Assembly (NCBI RefSeq): GCF_001038485.1 | Contig: NZ_LDUE01000048.1 | Coordinates: 62,001-126,000 of the forward strand | Reading direction: 5' to 3' | Origin: Ornithinibacillus californiensis | GTDB taxonomy: Bacteria; Bacillota; Bacilli; Bacillales; Amphibacillaceae | Length of the DNA stretch: 64,000 nucleotides | Part shown: positions 1 through 8,940 of the stretch, in pieces | Position numbering within the stretch: the first letter of the stretch is position 1 | Layout: every line of letters begins with the position of its first letter | The notes under the pieces: model-generated | The model's database searches: none | What the model was told of the DNA's origin: nothing | What the model saw: only the letters and a program-made list of their open reading frames with translations | Position numbers and translations under genes: made by a program

Positions 1-220
1 CTTCTTTTATTAGGAGAAAGAAATATGATTCATCAACAATAATTGCAGAAGAATCAACAGTATATATCATAATAAAGGCTAAAAACACACTAATCCCGAT
101 ACGAAATGGCAACGGAATGGTTCGATAAGAAAACAAAGGCATTGTCACGAAGAAACCTAATACACGTACCAATATAAGTAGAAAGATTGGAAAACTATTA
201 ATATTAATTAACTCTATCAT
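1..220 (-). CDS. fliR: Flagellar export gate protein FliR, N-terminal part (cut by window edge)
   Basis: FliR is an integral membrane part of the flagellar type III export gate, with FliP and FliQ. The frame starts at an ATG ending at 220, four bases after the fliQ stop, and runs off the left edge after about 73 residues. The visible residues start MIELININSFPIFLLILVRV and are strongly hydrophobic, with two likely membrane segments, as at the FliR N-terminus. Position directly after fliO-fliP-fliQ supports the call. The rest of the gene lies outside the window. Confidence 0.9.
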   Translation of the reverse strand, partial: MIELININSFPIFLLILVRVLGFFVTMPLFSYRTIPLPFRIGISVFLAFIMIYTVDSSAIIVDESYFFLLIKE

Positions 221-223
221 AGT

Positions 224-493
224 CTACCCTACAAACCGATTCAGGTTTTGATATAAATCTACTGTAAATTCGATTAAAGTGGTTAACATCCATGGACCAA
301 AGAACAATAAACCAACCAAAACAGCGACTATTTTAGGAATAAAAGCAAGGGTTTGTTCCTGAATCTGTGTAGTTGCCTGAAATATACTGACAAGTAACCC
401 AACTGCTAGTGCCAAAATAAGCAGTGGACCTGTTATTAGTAGTATGGTGTAGATTCCTTTCTCCGCTAAAGCTAATACAAATTCACTACTCAA
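224..493 (-). CDS. fliQ: Flagellar export gate protein FliQ
   Basis: FliQ is a small two-helix membrane protein of the flagellar type III export gate. At 89 residues it has the usual family length, with two hydrophobic segments at about residues 15-40 and 50-75 separated by the short polar stretch around IQEQTLAFIPK, which is typical of FliQ. It lies between fliP and fliR, as in other Bacillaceae fla/che operons. A Shine-Dalgarno-like GGAGGG stands just upstream of the ATG. Confidence 0.96.
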   Translation of the reverse strand: MSSEFVLALAEKGIYTILLITGPLLILALAVGLLVSIFQATTQIQEQTLAFIPKIVAVLVGLLFFGPWMLTTLIEFTVDLYQNLNRFVG

Positions 494-536
494 TGAGAGA
501 CACCCTCCTTTTACCTAAATCCTAAATCACTTTTCG

Positions 537-1202
537 TCAAAAACCAGAAAGTAGCGAGTGAGTAATTAAATACCAACCATCCACCATTACAAATAACAAA
601 ATTTTGAATGGTAAGGAAATCATAACAGGGGGTAACATCATCATCCCCATAGACATAAGGATACTTGCAACAGCCATGTCAATAATTAGAAAAGGGATAA
701 ATATCATAAAACCCATTTGAAAAGCTGTCTTTAATTCACTGATTGCAAATGCGGGTACTAATGCTGTAAGTGGTATGTCTTGAACACTCTCAGGTGTTTC
801 AATTTCTGCATAACTTAAAAATAACGCTAAATCTTTTTGCCTTGTATGCTTTGCCATAAAGTTCTTAATCGGTGCACTAGCCTTGGTATAGGCCTCATCG
901 AGTGTAATCTCCTCATTGAATAACGGTTGTAGACCTTCTTCATATACTTCACTGAAGGTCGGTGCCATGATAAAAAATGATAGAAAGAGCGCTAATCCAA
1001 TTAGAACTTGATTCGGTGGCATCTGCTGTGTTGCTAAGGACGTTCGAACAAACGATAAAACAATAACGATTCTAGTAAAACTAGTCATCAGTATTAAGAT
1101 ACCAGGTGCTAAAGAAAAGACTGTCAGCAACAGGATTAACTTAACCGATGTAGAGACATTAGTAGGATCGGAACTAGAAAACATATCGATAAATTCATTC
1201 AT
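537..1202 (-). CDS. fliP: Flagellar export gate protein FliP
   Basis: FliP is the main pore-forming subunit of the flagellar type III export gate. The 221-residue protein has a hydrophobic N-terminal segment (about 20-45), the conserved RTSLATQQMPPNQVLIGLA region near residues 53-71, a polar central domain, and C-terminal membrane segments containing IPFLIIDMAVASILMSMGMM and LPPVMISLPFKILLF, which are FliP signatures. Its start overlaps the end of fliO by 8 bases, so the two are probably translationally coupled. Confidence 0.97.
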   Translation of the reverse strand: MNEFIDMFSSSDPTNVSTSVKLILLLTVFSLAPGILILMTSFTRIVIVLSFVRTSLATQQMPPNQVLIGLALFLSFFIMAPTFSEVYEEGLQPLFNEEITLDEAYTKASAPIKNFMAKHTRQKDLALFLSYAEIETPESVQDIPLTALVPAFAISELKTAFQMGFMIFIPFLIIDMAVASILMSMGMMMLPPVMISLPFKILLFVMVDGWYLITHSLLSGF

Positions 1203-1872
1203 AGTTATCTTCCTTCTCGGTATGTTTATTTACTAAGTGTTTTCTGTTTTGTTTTAATTTTTCTAGTTCGTTAGAAAAAAGACTCTTGAAATTTTGATCC
1301 TTAGTATTCTCTTTATCTACTACTTGATTAGTTTTACGTTGGAAGAAAGACAGTACATTCTCTGCTTTGAAATCAGATTGCTCTTGATAGCTTTTAAGAA
1401 TTTCCTCTTTCATCTGCTCATCTATAATCTCCTCTAAAAGCTGTACATTCTCCCCTACTCCGATCAAATAGAGTTTTCCCCCAACTCGTACAACCTGAAT
1501 GGACTTACTAGGACCAACTGTGATACCACCAAGGTTTTCAAGAGCTTTCACTTGGTTAAATAGCTTATTGCGTTTATTTAAGAATTTTAGTAACAAGTAA
1601 ATTAAAATAAGAATTAGAAATAGTGCAAAGACCATTTGGATCAGACTAAAAACTACTGATCCACTTTCAGACTGCTCTTCCTCTGTTGCTGGAGGATTTT
1701 CTCCGGTGTTCGTACCTGAGTCGGTACCAGAGTTTTCTGTGTTTTGTGTGTTATTTTCGAACATATCGCTGACCTTATCTCCATCAGCATGAACGTATGT
1801 TGGGGAAACTATAAGGAATAGTACTAAGCCAAGAAGTATCCCCAAACCACTTTTCTTACTCAACTTTATCAC
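1195..1872 (-). CDS. fliO: Flagellar biosynthesis protein FliO (FliZ of Bacillus)
   Basis: FliO helps FliP assemble into the export gate. The product (225 residues) has an N-terminal signal-like segment (about 8-29, ending near VHADG), a low-complexity Thr/Asn/Glu-rich extracytoplasmic stretch (about 40-70), one membrane helix (about 73-93) and a cytoplasmic FliO domain with GGITVGPSKSIQVVRVGGK and YLIGVGENVQLL. This is the Bacillus layout, longer at the N-terminus than enteric FliO. It sits between cheY and fliP. Confidence 0.93.
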   Translation of the reverse strand: MIKLSKKSGLGILLGLVLFLIVSPTYVHADGDKVSDMFENNTQNTENSGTDSGTNTGENPPATEEEQSESGSVVFSLIQMVFALFLILILIYLLLKFLNKRNKLFNQVKALENLGGITVGPSKSIQVVRVGGKLYLIGVGENVQLLEEIIDEQMKEEILKSYQEQSDFKAENVLSFFQRKTNQVVDKENTKDQNFKSLFSNELEKLKQNRKHLVNKHTEKEDNYE

Positions 1873-1879
1873 TCGTTTC

Positions 1880-2242
1880 TTAATCCAAGGCTTTCTGGAT
1901 TGCTTCGATAACTCGATCTGCTTGGAATGGTTTTACGATAAAGTCTTTCGCACCAGCTTGGATAGCATCAATTACCATTGCTTGTTGTCCCATTGCTGAA
2001 CACATAATAATTTTTGCATTTGGACTTGCTTCTCTAATTTTCTTCAGAGCAGTAATACCGTCCATTTCTGGCATAGTAATGTCCATCGTTACTAAATCAG
2101 GGTTTAGTTCTTTGTATAACTCAACTGCTTGCACTCCATCTTGTGCTTCCCCTACAACTTCGAAACCATTTTTTGTTAATATGTCCTTGATCATCATTCG
2201 CATAAAAGCTGCATCGTCTACAATTAAGATGCGTTTACTCAT
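1880..2242 (-). CDS. cheY: Chemotaxis response regulator CheY
   Basis: CheY receives phosphate from CheA and binds the motor switch; in Bacillus, CheY-P promotes counterclockwise rotation. The 120-residue protein is a stand-alone receiver domain: acidic pair D9/D10, phosphoacceptor D54 in LVTMDITMPEMDG, and conserved K104 in FIVKPF. It lies between fliY, which encodes a CheY-P phosphatase of the switch, and fliO, as in B. subtilis. No output domain is present. Confidence 0.97.
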   Translation of the reverse strand: MSKRILIVDDAAFMRMMIKDILTKNGFEVVGEAQDGVQAVELYKELNPDLVTMDITMPEMDGITALKKIREASPNAKIIMCSAMGQQAMVIDAIQAGAKDFIVKPFQADRVIEAIQKALD

Positions 2243-2263
2243 GTATAATTCCTCCTAGTATGA

Positions 2264-3454
2264 TTATTTCAGCTTCAGTAAACGGTCGGATTGACTAATA
2301 ATATCAGTTACCCGTACCCCAAAGTTTTCATCAATAACAACTACCTCACCTTGAGCGATTAACTTTTCATTCACTAAGATATCGACAGGCTCACCAGCTA
2401 GTTTATCTAATTCGATAATAGACCCTGAAGTTAGATCTAATATATCCCTGACGGTACGTTTCGTTCTACCTAATTCAACAGTTACTTTTAATGGAATGTC
2501 TAGTAACATATCTAAGTTTCTAGGTTGATTAATAACCGGTTCTTGTTGTTCAAAACTAGAAAACTCAGCTTGCTGTATATTGGATTGGTTTTGAAACATC
2601 GTATTACCAATTAATTGAGGTTCTTGTACTGGATTTGTTTGCTGCATTGTATTATTTCCAAATCCTGAAGCTTGTCCCATCATGGAATGCCCTTGGTTTG
2701 CTTGACTTACGATTGGTTCCTCAAGTGGCTCTACTGCCACAGCAGCTTCCACTTTACTTTCCTGATTATTCATTAATTCCTCTACTAACTGCTTCGCAAA
2801 GTTTAACGGCATCAATTGCATAATATTGGAATCTATTAAGTTACCAACCTTTAATTGAAACGACACTTTTACGCGCACATCTTCCTCATTATTCTCTGAA
2901 CCATTCGGAAGATCGTTCTGTGATATAGAAGGTGGTGAAATATCCACGCGCTTTTCAAAGACAGTAGACATGCTAGTTGCTGCTGCCCCCATCATTTGAT
3001 TCATTGCCTCTTGAACGGCACTTAAATGGATTTCATTTAGTTCACCAAAAGGACCTTGTCCGTTGCCACCTAGCATAATGTCAGAAATTACTGCTGCATC
3101 TTCTTTCTTGATAACTAAAACATTTTTACCACTAAAACCTTCTACGTAATTAACTTGAACACTTACATGGTTAAATTGAAAGTTTTCTTCGATTTCATCC
3201 TTAGTAATAATGGATACTTGCGGTGTTGTTATTTCAACTTTTTGGTTTAAAAGAGTTGAAAGTGTAGTTGCAGAGCTTCCAAATGAAATATTTCCAATTT
3301 CTCCTAAGGTATCAATTTCAATTGATGATAGATGTTCATTTAAATCTCGTGTACCTTTTTTTGAATCATTCGTTGGAACAACAGATTCTTCCTCAGCTCC
3401 AATATTTAATAGAGCATCAATTTCATCCTGAGACAGCATACCATCATTCATCAT
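2264..3454 (-). CDS. fliY: Flagellar motor switch phosphatase FliY
   Basis: FliY is the Gram-positive switch protein that combines a FliN-like C-terminal domain with a CheC-type CheY-P phosphatase. The N-terminus has a CheY-binding-like motif (MLSQDEIDALL). Two CheC-type active sites are visible: E-I-G-N-x-x-x-G in TLGEIGNISFGSS and E-A-M-N-x-x-x-G in VQEAMNQMMGAAA. A Gln/Asn-rich linker (about 245-310) leads to the FliN/SpoA domain with LDIPLKVTVELGRTKRTVRD. I prefer the ATG ending at 3454, six bases after AAGGAG, over the in-frame TTG just upstream. The start overlaps fliM. Confidence 0.95.
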   Translation of the reverse strand: MMNDGMLSQDEIDALLNIGAEEESVVPTNDSKKGTRDLNEHLSSIEIDTLGEIGNISFGSSATTLSTLLNQKVEITTPQVSIITKDEIEENFQFNHVSVQVNYVEGFSGKNVLVIKKEDAAVISDIMLGGNGQGPFGELNEIHLSAVQEAMNQMMGAAATSMSTVFEKRVDISPPSISQNDLPNGSENNEEDVRVKVSFQLKVGNLIDSNIMQLMPLNFAKQLVEELMNNQESKVEAAVAVEPLEEPIVSQANQGHSMMGQASGFGNNTMQQTNPVQEPQLIGNTMFQNQSNIQQAEFSSFEQQEPVINQPRNLDMLLDIPLKVTVELGRTKRTVRDILDLTSGSIIELDKLAGEPVDILVNEKLIAQGEVVVIDENFGVRVTDIISQSDRLLKLK

Positions 3455-4442
3455 CTTCAACTCCTTCCTTTATTTCTTCCAACACCTGTACAGATAACTT
3501 ATTTTTGAATTTACCAGGTTGTACATGGAATTTAGGCTCTTCATTTATTTTTAAGATTAGTGGCTCATCTATTGTTTGATTTAATGCAATAACATCATTG
3601 TTATTTAAATCCAAAAATTGTTGAATACTCATCGTTGTTTCACCAAGGATTGCTTTTGCATCCATATGAACCTTTTCTAGGTTTTTAGCTAATTTATCCG
3701 CAGCTTCTGGATCTCGTTTCTTTGTTGTGTTTTGCATCCAGTATTGGACAGAAAGCCTAGAAATAATAGGCTCTAGGACAATATGTGGAATACAGATGTT
3801 AATCATCCCACTTACTTCCCCAATAGCCGTATTTAAGGATACAACGACGACTGTTTCATTAGGGGAAACTAATTGTAAAAATTGAGGGTTGATTTCCATA
3901 TCCTCTAGTTCTGGTTCTATATCTATTAACGACGCCCATGCCTCTTTAAGACTAATTGTTGCTTTATCAAAAAGCTGAGAGATTAGTATTGTTTCAATTT
4001 CAGTTAGACTATCAATCTTATTAATAGAACCTCCTCGACCACCTAACAATCTATCAAGCATGCCATAAGCAATGTTAGGGTTAACCTCCATGATTATTCT
4101 TCCATCAAGTGGTGAGACATTATAAAGGTTTAAAACCGTAACTTTAGGTATAGATCGGATAAATTCCTCATAAGGTATTTGGTCAACAGATGCAACCGTG
4201 ATATTAACGTAAGTTCTAAGCTGTGATGAAAATAAACTCGTTAATAATCTTGCATAATTTTCATGAATCCTACCGATACTTCGAATCTGGTCTTTGGAAA
4301 ATCGCAAAGCTCGTTTGAAATCATATACACGAACCTTTTTCTCACTTTCTTCCTTTTTAAGTTCTTCTGCATCCATATCTCCAGTCGTTAGTGCTGATAA
4401 AAGGGCGTCAATCTCGTTTTGCGAAAGAACTTCATCGGCCAA
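3444..4442 (-). CDS. fliM: Flagellar motor switch protein FliM
   Basis: FliM binds CheY-P and, with FliG and FliY, forms the cytoplasmic C-ring. At 332 residues it has the normal length. The N-terminal CheY-binding segment (LSQNEIDALLSAL, about 6-18) is followed by the middle domain with the GGRGGSINKI loop and a C-terminal SpoA domain (QFLDLNNNDVIALNQTID). Translation appears to begin at a TTG ending at 4442, since GGAGGTG lies seven bases upstream and the CheY-binding motif follows at once. Confidence 0.96.
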   Translation of the reverse strand: MADEVLSQNEIDALLSALTTGDMDAEELKKEESEKKVRVYDFKRALRFSKDQIRSIGRIHENYARLLTSLFSSQLRTYVNITVASVDQIPYEEFIRSIPKVTVLNLYNVSPLDGRIIMEVNPNIAYGMLDRLLGGRGGSINKIDSLTEIETILISQLFDKATISLKEAWASLIDIEPELEDMEINPQFLQLVSPNETVVVVSLNTAIGEVSGMINICIPHIVLEPIISRLSVQYWMQNTTKKRDPEAADKLAKNLEKVHMDAKAILGETTMSIQQFLDLNNNDVIALNQTIDEPLILKINEEPKFHVQPGKFKNKLSVQVLEEIKEGVEDDE

Positions 4443-4474
4443 AGATACTCACCTCCAAACATGAGTATTTATTT

Positions 4475-4894
4475 CTACTGTAATATTTTATTAATCGTAT
4501 AAACATCCTGAATTAATCCTTCAGTCATCACTTTATTAAGTTCTACTGTCAGGATATCTTCTACATTAGACAGCCCAGATTTAAAGGATTCCTCATCCAT
4601 CGTTGCCAATTCTTTAATGAGAATATTCCTTACTTGGAATTCTCGTTTAGCGATTTCTTCTTTCGCATCTTTACTATCCGTTACGATTTGAAATTGAATA
4701 CGAACAAAGCTTCCATCACTAAGGTCGGTTGTTATTTCAGGTGTTTGATAAGAGTATTCAATAATCTCATCAATGGTTTGTTCCTTATCATCATTTTTCT
4801 TATCTAATACGTTTAACACGATTACAGCAGCTACTACACCTACTAAAATAATAATAACTAATGATAATAGCATTGTTTTTACTAATCTACTCAC
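4475..4894 (-). CDS. fliL: Flagellar basal-body-associated protein FliL
   Basis: FliL is a single-pass membrane protein that surrounds the stators of the flagellar motor. The 139-residue product has a short basic N-terminus, one membrane helix (about 9-29) and an extracytoplasmic FliL domain with [20 protein letters not shown] and [17 protein letters not shown]. The start is a GTG ending at 4894, with GGGG seven bases upstream. It lies between flbD and fliM, and overlaps the flbD stop. Confidence 0.93.
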   Translation of the reverse strand: MSRLVKTMLLSLVIIILVGVVAAVIVLNVLDKKNDDKEQTIDEIIEYSYQTPEITTDLSDGSFVRIQFQIVTDSKDAKEEIAKREFQVRNILIKELATMDEESFKSGLSNVEDILTVELNKVMTEGLIQDVYTINKILQ

Positions 4895-5105
4895 TTGAGT
4901 TCCCCACCTCGCTTAGTGAATGTATGATACCTATCCTTTGGTAAAAAGATGTTATGAGTTCTGTTACTATATCTTCTGGTTCTTGAACAACCACTTTTTT
5001 TCCATTAATTAGTGTAATGGTGGTATCTGGATAGGATTGAATCTGTTCAATCATGAAAGCATTTAATGTAAATGATTCTCCATTTAAACGTTTAAGTTTT
5101 ATCAT
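4887..5105 (-). CDS. flbD: FlbD/SwrD-family flagellar protein
   Basis: This is the small FlbD (SwrD, formerly YlzI) protein found between flgE/flgG and fliL in Bacillaceae; in B. subtilis it supports motor power for swarming. The family core starts [14 protein letters not shown], followed by [20 protein letters not shown] and a short acidic tail. I place the start at the ATG ending at 5105 because homologues begin at this MI-K-L motif, but no Shine-Dalgarno sequence precedes it. An in-frame ATG ending at 5126 (8 more residues) is the alternative, and it lies inside a hairpin. Confidence 0.85.
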   Translation of the reverse strand: MIKLKRLNGESFTLNAFMIEQIQSYPDTTITLINGKKVVVQEPEDIVTELITSFYQRIGIIHSLSEVGNSSE

Positions 5106-5118
5106 AAAATTGGAAGAA

Positions 5119-5155
5119 GATGTCATCAAGGAGAAATATCCCCCCTGATGACATC
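5119..5155 (-). repeat. Inverted repeat over the flbD start region
   Basis: Two perfect 10-base arms (5119-5128 and 5146-5155, GATGTCATCA/TGATGACATC) flank a 17-base loop holding GGGGGG and CTCC. In the transcript the loop carries the only purine-rich ribosome-site candidate for flbD, and the upstream candidate ATG (ending 5126) lies in the 3' arm. It could regulate flbD translation or partly attenuate transcription after flgG. There is no U-tract, so it is not a standard terminator. Confidence 0.7.
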
Positions 5156-5169
5156 ACCCTACCTCCCTA

Positions 5170-6054
5170 TTATCGTTTTAGATTAACGAGTTCTTGTAGG
5201 ATTTCATCAGATGTTGTTATGATTCTGGTATTTGCTTGGAACCCACGTTGTGCTGTAATCATTTCGGTGAACTCTTCAGCTAGGTCTACGTTGGACATTT
5301 CTAGGGCGCCGCTGACTACTGAAGCAACACCTTCAGTTTCAGGAACCACTCTTACAGGGGCTCCAGAGTTTGCACTCTCTAAGAATAAATTGCTACCAGC
5401 TTTTTGAAGACCCGCTGGATTAGAAAAATTAGCTAATAAAATACGACCAGCAACGACTGTTGCACCATTTTCATTTACATAATTGACAATTCCATTAGAT
5501 TGAACGGAGAAACTTTGTGCATTATCAGGAATACTTATGCGGATAAATTCGTTAAGATTTCCATTAGTATCCGTATCTGGATCTCCATCAGGTTCAACAT
5601 TACTTCCTATTAGATATAACCCTTGAGGATTTACAATATACCCTTCCTCATCCAAGTAAAAATTACCCGCGCGTGTATATGAAACACTCGCATTATTTAG
5701 AGTTCCTGCAGGAGTATTTGTAGTTCCATTAAAATCACTAGCAACTATAAACATTCCATCTCCCTCTAACGCAAAGTCTAATGGATTATTTGTAGTTTGA
5801 CGGAATCCTTGAGTATGGATGTTGTCAATAGAGCCTAATTGAGATCCTAATCCAACCTGCGCTGGATTTACCCCACCACGAGTAGCAGTTGACCCTTGAG
5901 CACCAGCAGTCATCTGACTCATCATATCCTGAAAAGTTACACGGCCTTTTTTGAAGCCTGAAGTATTTACATTGGCAATGTTATTACCAATTACATCTAA
6001 TTTTGTTTGGAAGTTTTTCATTCCGGAAATACCTGCATACATAGAACGTAGCAT
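5170..6054 (-). CDS. flgG: Flagellar hook protein FlgE (historically named FlgG in Bacillus)
   Basis: This is the major hook protein, linking the rod to the filament. It shows the rod/hook family N-terminus (MLRSMYAGISGMKNFQTKLD, then IGNNIANVNTSGFKKGRVTF) and the C-terminal heptad motif (SGALEMSNVDLAEEFTEMI, then AQRGFQANTRIITTSDEILQ). At 294 residues it is somewhat longer than the B. subtilis hook protein, with extra sequence in the middle domain (about 115-165). It follows flgD, the hook cap, as expected. The name FlgG is common in databases, but position and B. subtilis work point to a hook role. Confidence 0.92.
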   Translation of the reverse strand: MLRSMYAGISGMKNFQTKLDVIGNNIANVNTSGFKKGRVTFQDMMSQMTAGAQGSTATRGGVNPAQVGLGSQLGSIDNIHTQGFRQTTNNPLDFALEGDGMFIVASDFNGTTNTPAGTLNNASVSYTRAGNFYLDEEGYIVNPQGLYLIGSNVEPDGDPDTDTNGNLNEFIRISIPDNAQSFSVQSNGIVNYVNENGATVVAGRILLANFSNPAGLQKAGSNLFLESANSGAPVRVVPETEGVASVVSGALEMSNVDLAEEFTEMITAQRGFQANTRIITTSDEILQELVNLKR

Positions 6055-6132
6055 ATTTATTTCTCCCCTTTTTTGGTTTTAGTAAGCTGTATCAATCGGT
6101 CAACAGCTATTGGCCTCCCATAAGGGTCCAGC

Positions 6133-6510
6133 CTATTCATTAATTAATATCGTACCGTTAATATTCGTAAAGATTCGATTCGATGCTTCTTCTAGATTCA
6201 TGGCAGTTACTACTGTGTTATTTTTTGCACTTACTAAAAGTGCTGCATTATTCATTACCACTAGAGAATCAGTTACTCCTTTTTGTTTTGCTTCCGTAAC
6301 CTTTTCATGAATTAACTTCCATTGACTATCATCTAAATGAATGTTTCTTTCTTGTAATCTATCACTAGCATGTTTACTAACTTTCAGTTCCTGCTGTTCT
6401 TTTAGTATTGATTTAAAGTCAAGGTTATGGTTTTCAGGATGTTTTACTTTATTTGGCGCAGGGAACTGTAAGGCTTGTTGTCTCGGTACCTGATGAATTC
6501 GATGGTCCAT
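6133..6510 (-). CDS. TIGR02530-family flagellar operon protein
   Basis: This 125-residue cytoplasmic protein lies between flgD and the hook gene, where Firmicutes carry a member of the TIGR02530 'flagellar operon protein' family. Visible features are a Gln/Pro-rich N-terminus, the segment ISKHAS-like VSKHASDRLQERNIHLDD (about 53-70), and a C-terminal NNTVVTAMNLEEASNRIFTN. No catalytic motif is evident. The biochemical function is not established to my knowledge; a role in hook assembly is inferred only from position. Confidence 0.85.
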   Translation of the reverse strand: MDHRIHQVPRQQALQFPAPNKVKHPENHNLDFKSILKEQQELKVSKHASDRLQERNIHLDDSQWKLIHEKVTEAKQKGVTDSLVVMNNAALLVSAKNNTVVTAMNLEEASNRIFTNINGTILINE

Positions 6511-6524
6511 TTACTTCACTTCCT

Positions 6525-7034
6525 TTATTCAGACCCTGAGTTATCAACCTCTTGATTCGTCTCTTCTACAATTAGATCGTCATCTTTACTATCCTCTCCC
6601 GTGCTTTTCACTTCAAGAATTAAATCCGCGAATACCTTTTCTCCATTACGCAATTCAAGAACTGCATGACCCTCTATTTGGCTTACTGCAACTACTTCAC
6701 TAGTTTGAACTGTAAGCTTTTCTCCCGTCTCTTCGTTATAACCTTGATAAGAGACTGTCTTACCAATTAAATGACTGTATTGAATAATTGGATTCAATTG
6801 CTGGCTTTGAACTAACTCATTAATTGCCTTAGACATATTCATTGTTTGCTCTAATGAAGAAAATTGAGCAAGTTGGGAAATAAATTCACGGTCATCCATC
6901 GGATTGGAAGGATCTTGATTCTGTAACTGGGTCATTAATATCTTCATAAAATCATCTTTTCCAAGATTGTTATCTGGAACGCCTCTCGTCGAAGTTTGAT
7001 TTCTTAAATATAATGATGGATCGATTGCTGGCAT
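6525..7034 (-). CDS. flgD: Flagellar hook assembly (cap) protein FlgD
   Basis: FlgD caps the growing hook and promotes polymerization of hook subunits. The N-terminal FlgD signature is clear: LGKDDFMKILMTQLQNQDP then NPMDDREFISQLAQFSSLEQ. After it come a short beta-rich domain (GKTVSYQGYNEETGE) and an acidic tail. The chosen ATG ends at 7034, five bases after AGGTGA; an in-frame GTG three codons upstream abuts the fliK stop and is less likely. It follows fliK directly. Confidence 0.94.
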   Translation of the reverse strand: MPAIDPSLYLRNQTSTRGVPDNNLGKDDFMKILMTQLQNQDPSNPMDDREFISQLAQFSSLEQTMNMSKAINELVQSQQLNPIIQYSHLIGKTVSYQGYNEETGEKLTVQTSEVVAVSQIEGHAVLELRNGEKVFADLILEVKSTGEDSKDDDLIVEETNQEVDNSGSE

Positions 7035-7043
7035 CGGTATCAC

Positions 7044-8318
7044 CTACACTTTCTCATTTTGAATCAATTCTTCTAGATGTGTCTCAAAATCATCTCCGTC
7101 CAGATTGCTATCACTCTTTTGTTCGGATTCGTCTGACTGATTTTGATTTTGGCTATGTAATGATTGTTGTTCATCACTATGTTTTGCCTGGGCTTGTCCT
7201 TGTCCAGCACCTACATCCTGTCTTTCAATTACAACTTGTTGTGGCGAAAACATATGCTTTAACTGTCCTAAATTAGACTCCAGCATATCCTTGGCAGCCT
7301 GTGTTGTTACAACAATTTTAACTGTCATTTCACCATTAAGTTCTACAAAACGGACCATCATTTCTCCTAGATTTTCTGGTCTTAATGAGATGGATAATTG
7401 ATTCATTCCATTTGGCATCGATAGAAACTTACTTGTTTTCATCACTTGCTGGAATTGATCGAGTAGTTGTTTTTCTACCGTCTGTCCACTTTGATTCTGG
7501 TTAATATAAATGACATATTGTTCTAATTTAGGCATCGATGTATTACTCTGGAATCCACTATCTAGTACAGGTAATACCTTTTCCGTAAGCTGTTGATTTT
7601 GCATTGCATTGTCTATCCACTTCACAACATCTTTGGTTGTAACTTCAGTGTGATAAATTTGCTTAGAATTGAGATTACTTCGATTCTGATATGCAACTAA
7701 TACTTCTTTCCACACTTGATTAATTTTCAAGTTGCTTGGCTCAACTGTTTTTTCCGGATTCTCATTCATCCTTACTAATTGTTTTTCCAATGCTGTCCAT
7801 TGCTTTAATAAGTCTAATATCTTCGGTGCAATCCTTTTAATATCTTGTTGACTGTTTGTTTGGGAAAGTAAACTTTCAAACTTAGAAAACACTTCCATTA
7901 ACTGATTTTGAATCTTCACGACTTCTGTTTGATCTACTAAAATAGATTCTTGAAGAAGCTCTACATCAACATTTGCAACCCCAGAAATGTCTTCTAACTG
8001 CTTTGCCGAGTTGATGTTTAAGTCATTAATTAATAACTGTAGCGAACTAGAATCATCTGATTTTTCCTCAGATTTCCCGGAATTGACATTTTCCAATATT
8101 CGACTAATGTCAATGTCCAAACCTATCAGAATCTCTGTTAATTTACTAGATGACTTCTCATGAACTTCATCCTTTTTTAGTAATTCATTAGCTTGCTGAT
8201 TCTCTAAACCTTGTAACAGTAGTGCAAACAATGGAGAAGCATCTACAGATTTAGTTTGCTCTTTCGGCGCCTCAGGAACAGTTTGCATATTGGAAGCTAA
8301 CATCGCAATTGCATTCAT
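7044..8318 (-). CDS. fliK: Flagellar hook-length control protein FliK
   Basis: FliK measures hook length and switches the export gate from hook to filament substrates through FlhB. The protein (about 424 residues) has a poorly conserved Gln/Asn/Ser-rich N-terminal two-thirds and the conserved C-terminal switch domain: LSISLRPENLGEMMVRFVEL then VVTTQAAKDMLESNLGQLKH. The tail is Gln/Asp-rich. The ATG ending at 8318 follows AAGGGGGTGA, so ten residues of upstream open frame are excluded. Confidence 0.92.
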   Translation of the reverse strand: MNAIAMLASNMQTVPEAPKEQTKSVDASPLFALLLQGLENQQANELLKKDEVHEKSSSKLTEILIGLDIDISRILENVNSGKSEEKSDDSSSLQLLINDLNINSAKQLEDISGVANVDVELLQESILVDQTEVVKIQNQLMEVFSKFESLLSQTNSQQDIKRIAPKILDLLKQWTALEKQLVRMNENPEKTVEPSNLKINQVWKEVLVAYQNRSNLNSKQIYHTEVTTKDVVKWIDNAMQNQQLTEKVLPVLDSGFQSNTSMPKLEQYVIYINQNQSGQTVEKQLLDQFQQVMKTSKFLSMPNGMNQLSISLRPENLGEMMVRFVELNGEMTVKIVVTTQAAKDMLESNLGQLKHMFSPQQVVIERQDVGAGQGQAQAKHSDEQQSLHSQNQNQSDESEQKSDSNLDGDDFETHLEELIQNEKV

Positions 8319-8348
8319 TTTGTCACCCCCTTTCAAGTTGAAACTCAA

Positions 8349-8930
8349 CTATTGGTTAATAAAGCGTTTTGCAATATTAGCAGCTGATTCGGGCTTCATG
8401 TTTTCCATAATTAACCCTCGATCTTCATTAGACATTTCACTTAATATTATGAATGCTGCACCAGTATCCAGTTGTTCTAGTATCAAAGCTGCCTGTTCAC
8501 TTTTCATTTCCTTAAAGGAACTAGATATTTGTTTGATTGTTTTATTAGATTCTTCTTCAGGCTGTTGTTTTGCTACATCCAAGTCTCTTTCTAACTTAGT
8601 AATTTTTTGTTCTAACCGCTCCACTGTACTTTCAAGAGTCAATTTTTCCTCACTAAGCTTTGCAATTTCATCATCTTTTTTATCAAGTTTTGCTTGTATA
8701 CTTTCTTTTTTTTCTAATTCTCTTGCCTCTTCATCGGTTGTTATCATGGAAGAGAGAATCGGGATATTGTTCCCAGTATTCTTTGCCCAGCCCACTACGT
8801 CTACCCCAGCCACAGCTAATACAATTGCTGTCAAAGTAATTGCAACAATTACAGGTATTACTATGGCAAATAGGAACCATAGAAATGGGTTCATTTTCTC
8901 TTTTTCTTCTACTAATCTTTGATTTGCCAT
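8349..8930 (-). CDS. ylxF: YlxF/MotE-family protein (MgtE intracellular-N domain)
   Basis: The 193-residue protein has a cytoplasmic N-terminus, one membrane helix (about 13-38), a long coiled coil (about 65-125, rich in Lys/Glu/Leu) and a C-terminal domain like the N-terminal domain of MgtE magnesium channels (AALILEQLDTGAAFIILSEM, then ESAANIAKRF). It sits between fliJ and fliK, the place of ylxF in Bacillus. A structural or chaperone role in the basal body or motor is inferred; the exact function is unsettled. AGGTGA of its ribosome site overlaps the fliJ stop. Confidence 0.88.
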   Translation of the reverse strand: MANQRLVEEKEKMNPFLWFLFAIVIPVIVAITLTAIVLAVAGVDVVGWAKNTGNNIPILSSMITTDEEARELEKKESIQAKLDKKDDEIAKLSEEKLTLESTVERLEQKITKLERDLDVAKQQPEEESNKTIKQISSSFKEMKSEQAALILEQLDTGAAFIILSEMSNEDRGLIMENMKPESAANIAKRFINQ

Positions 8931-8940
8931 TTGTATTCAC

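Noticed and set aside
2635-3579. Several plus-strand open frames opposite fliY and fliM
   Set aside because: They are shadows of the minus-strand genes: no ribosome sites, Ser/Phe/Leu-rich composition and no family pattern.
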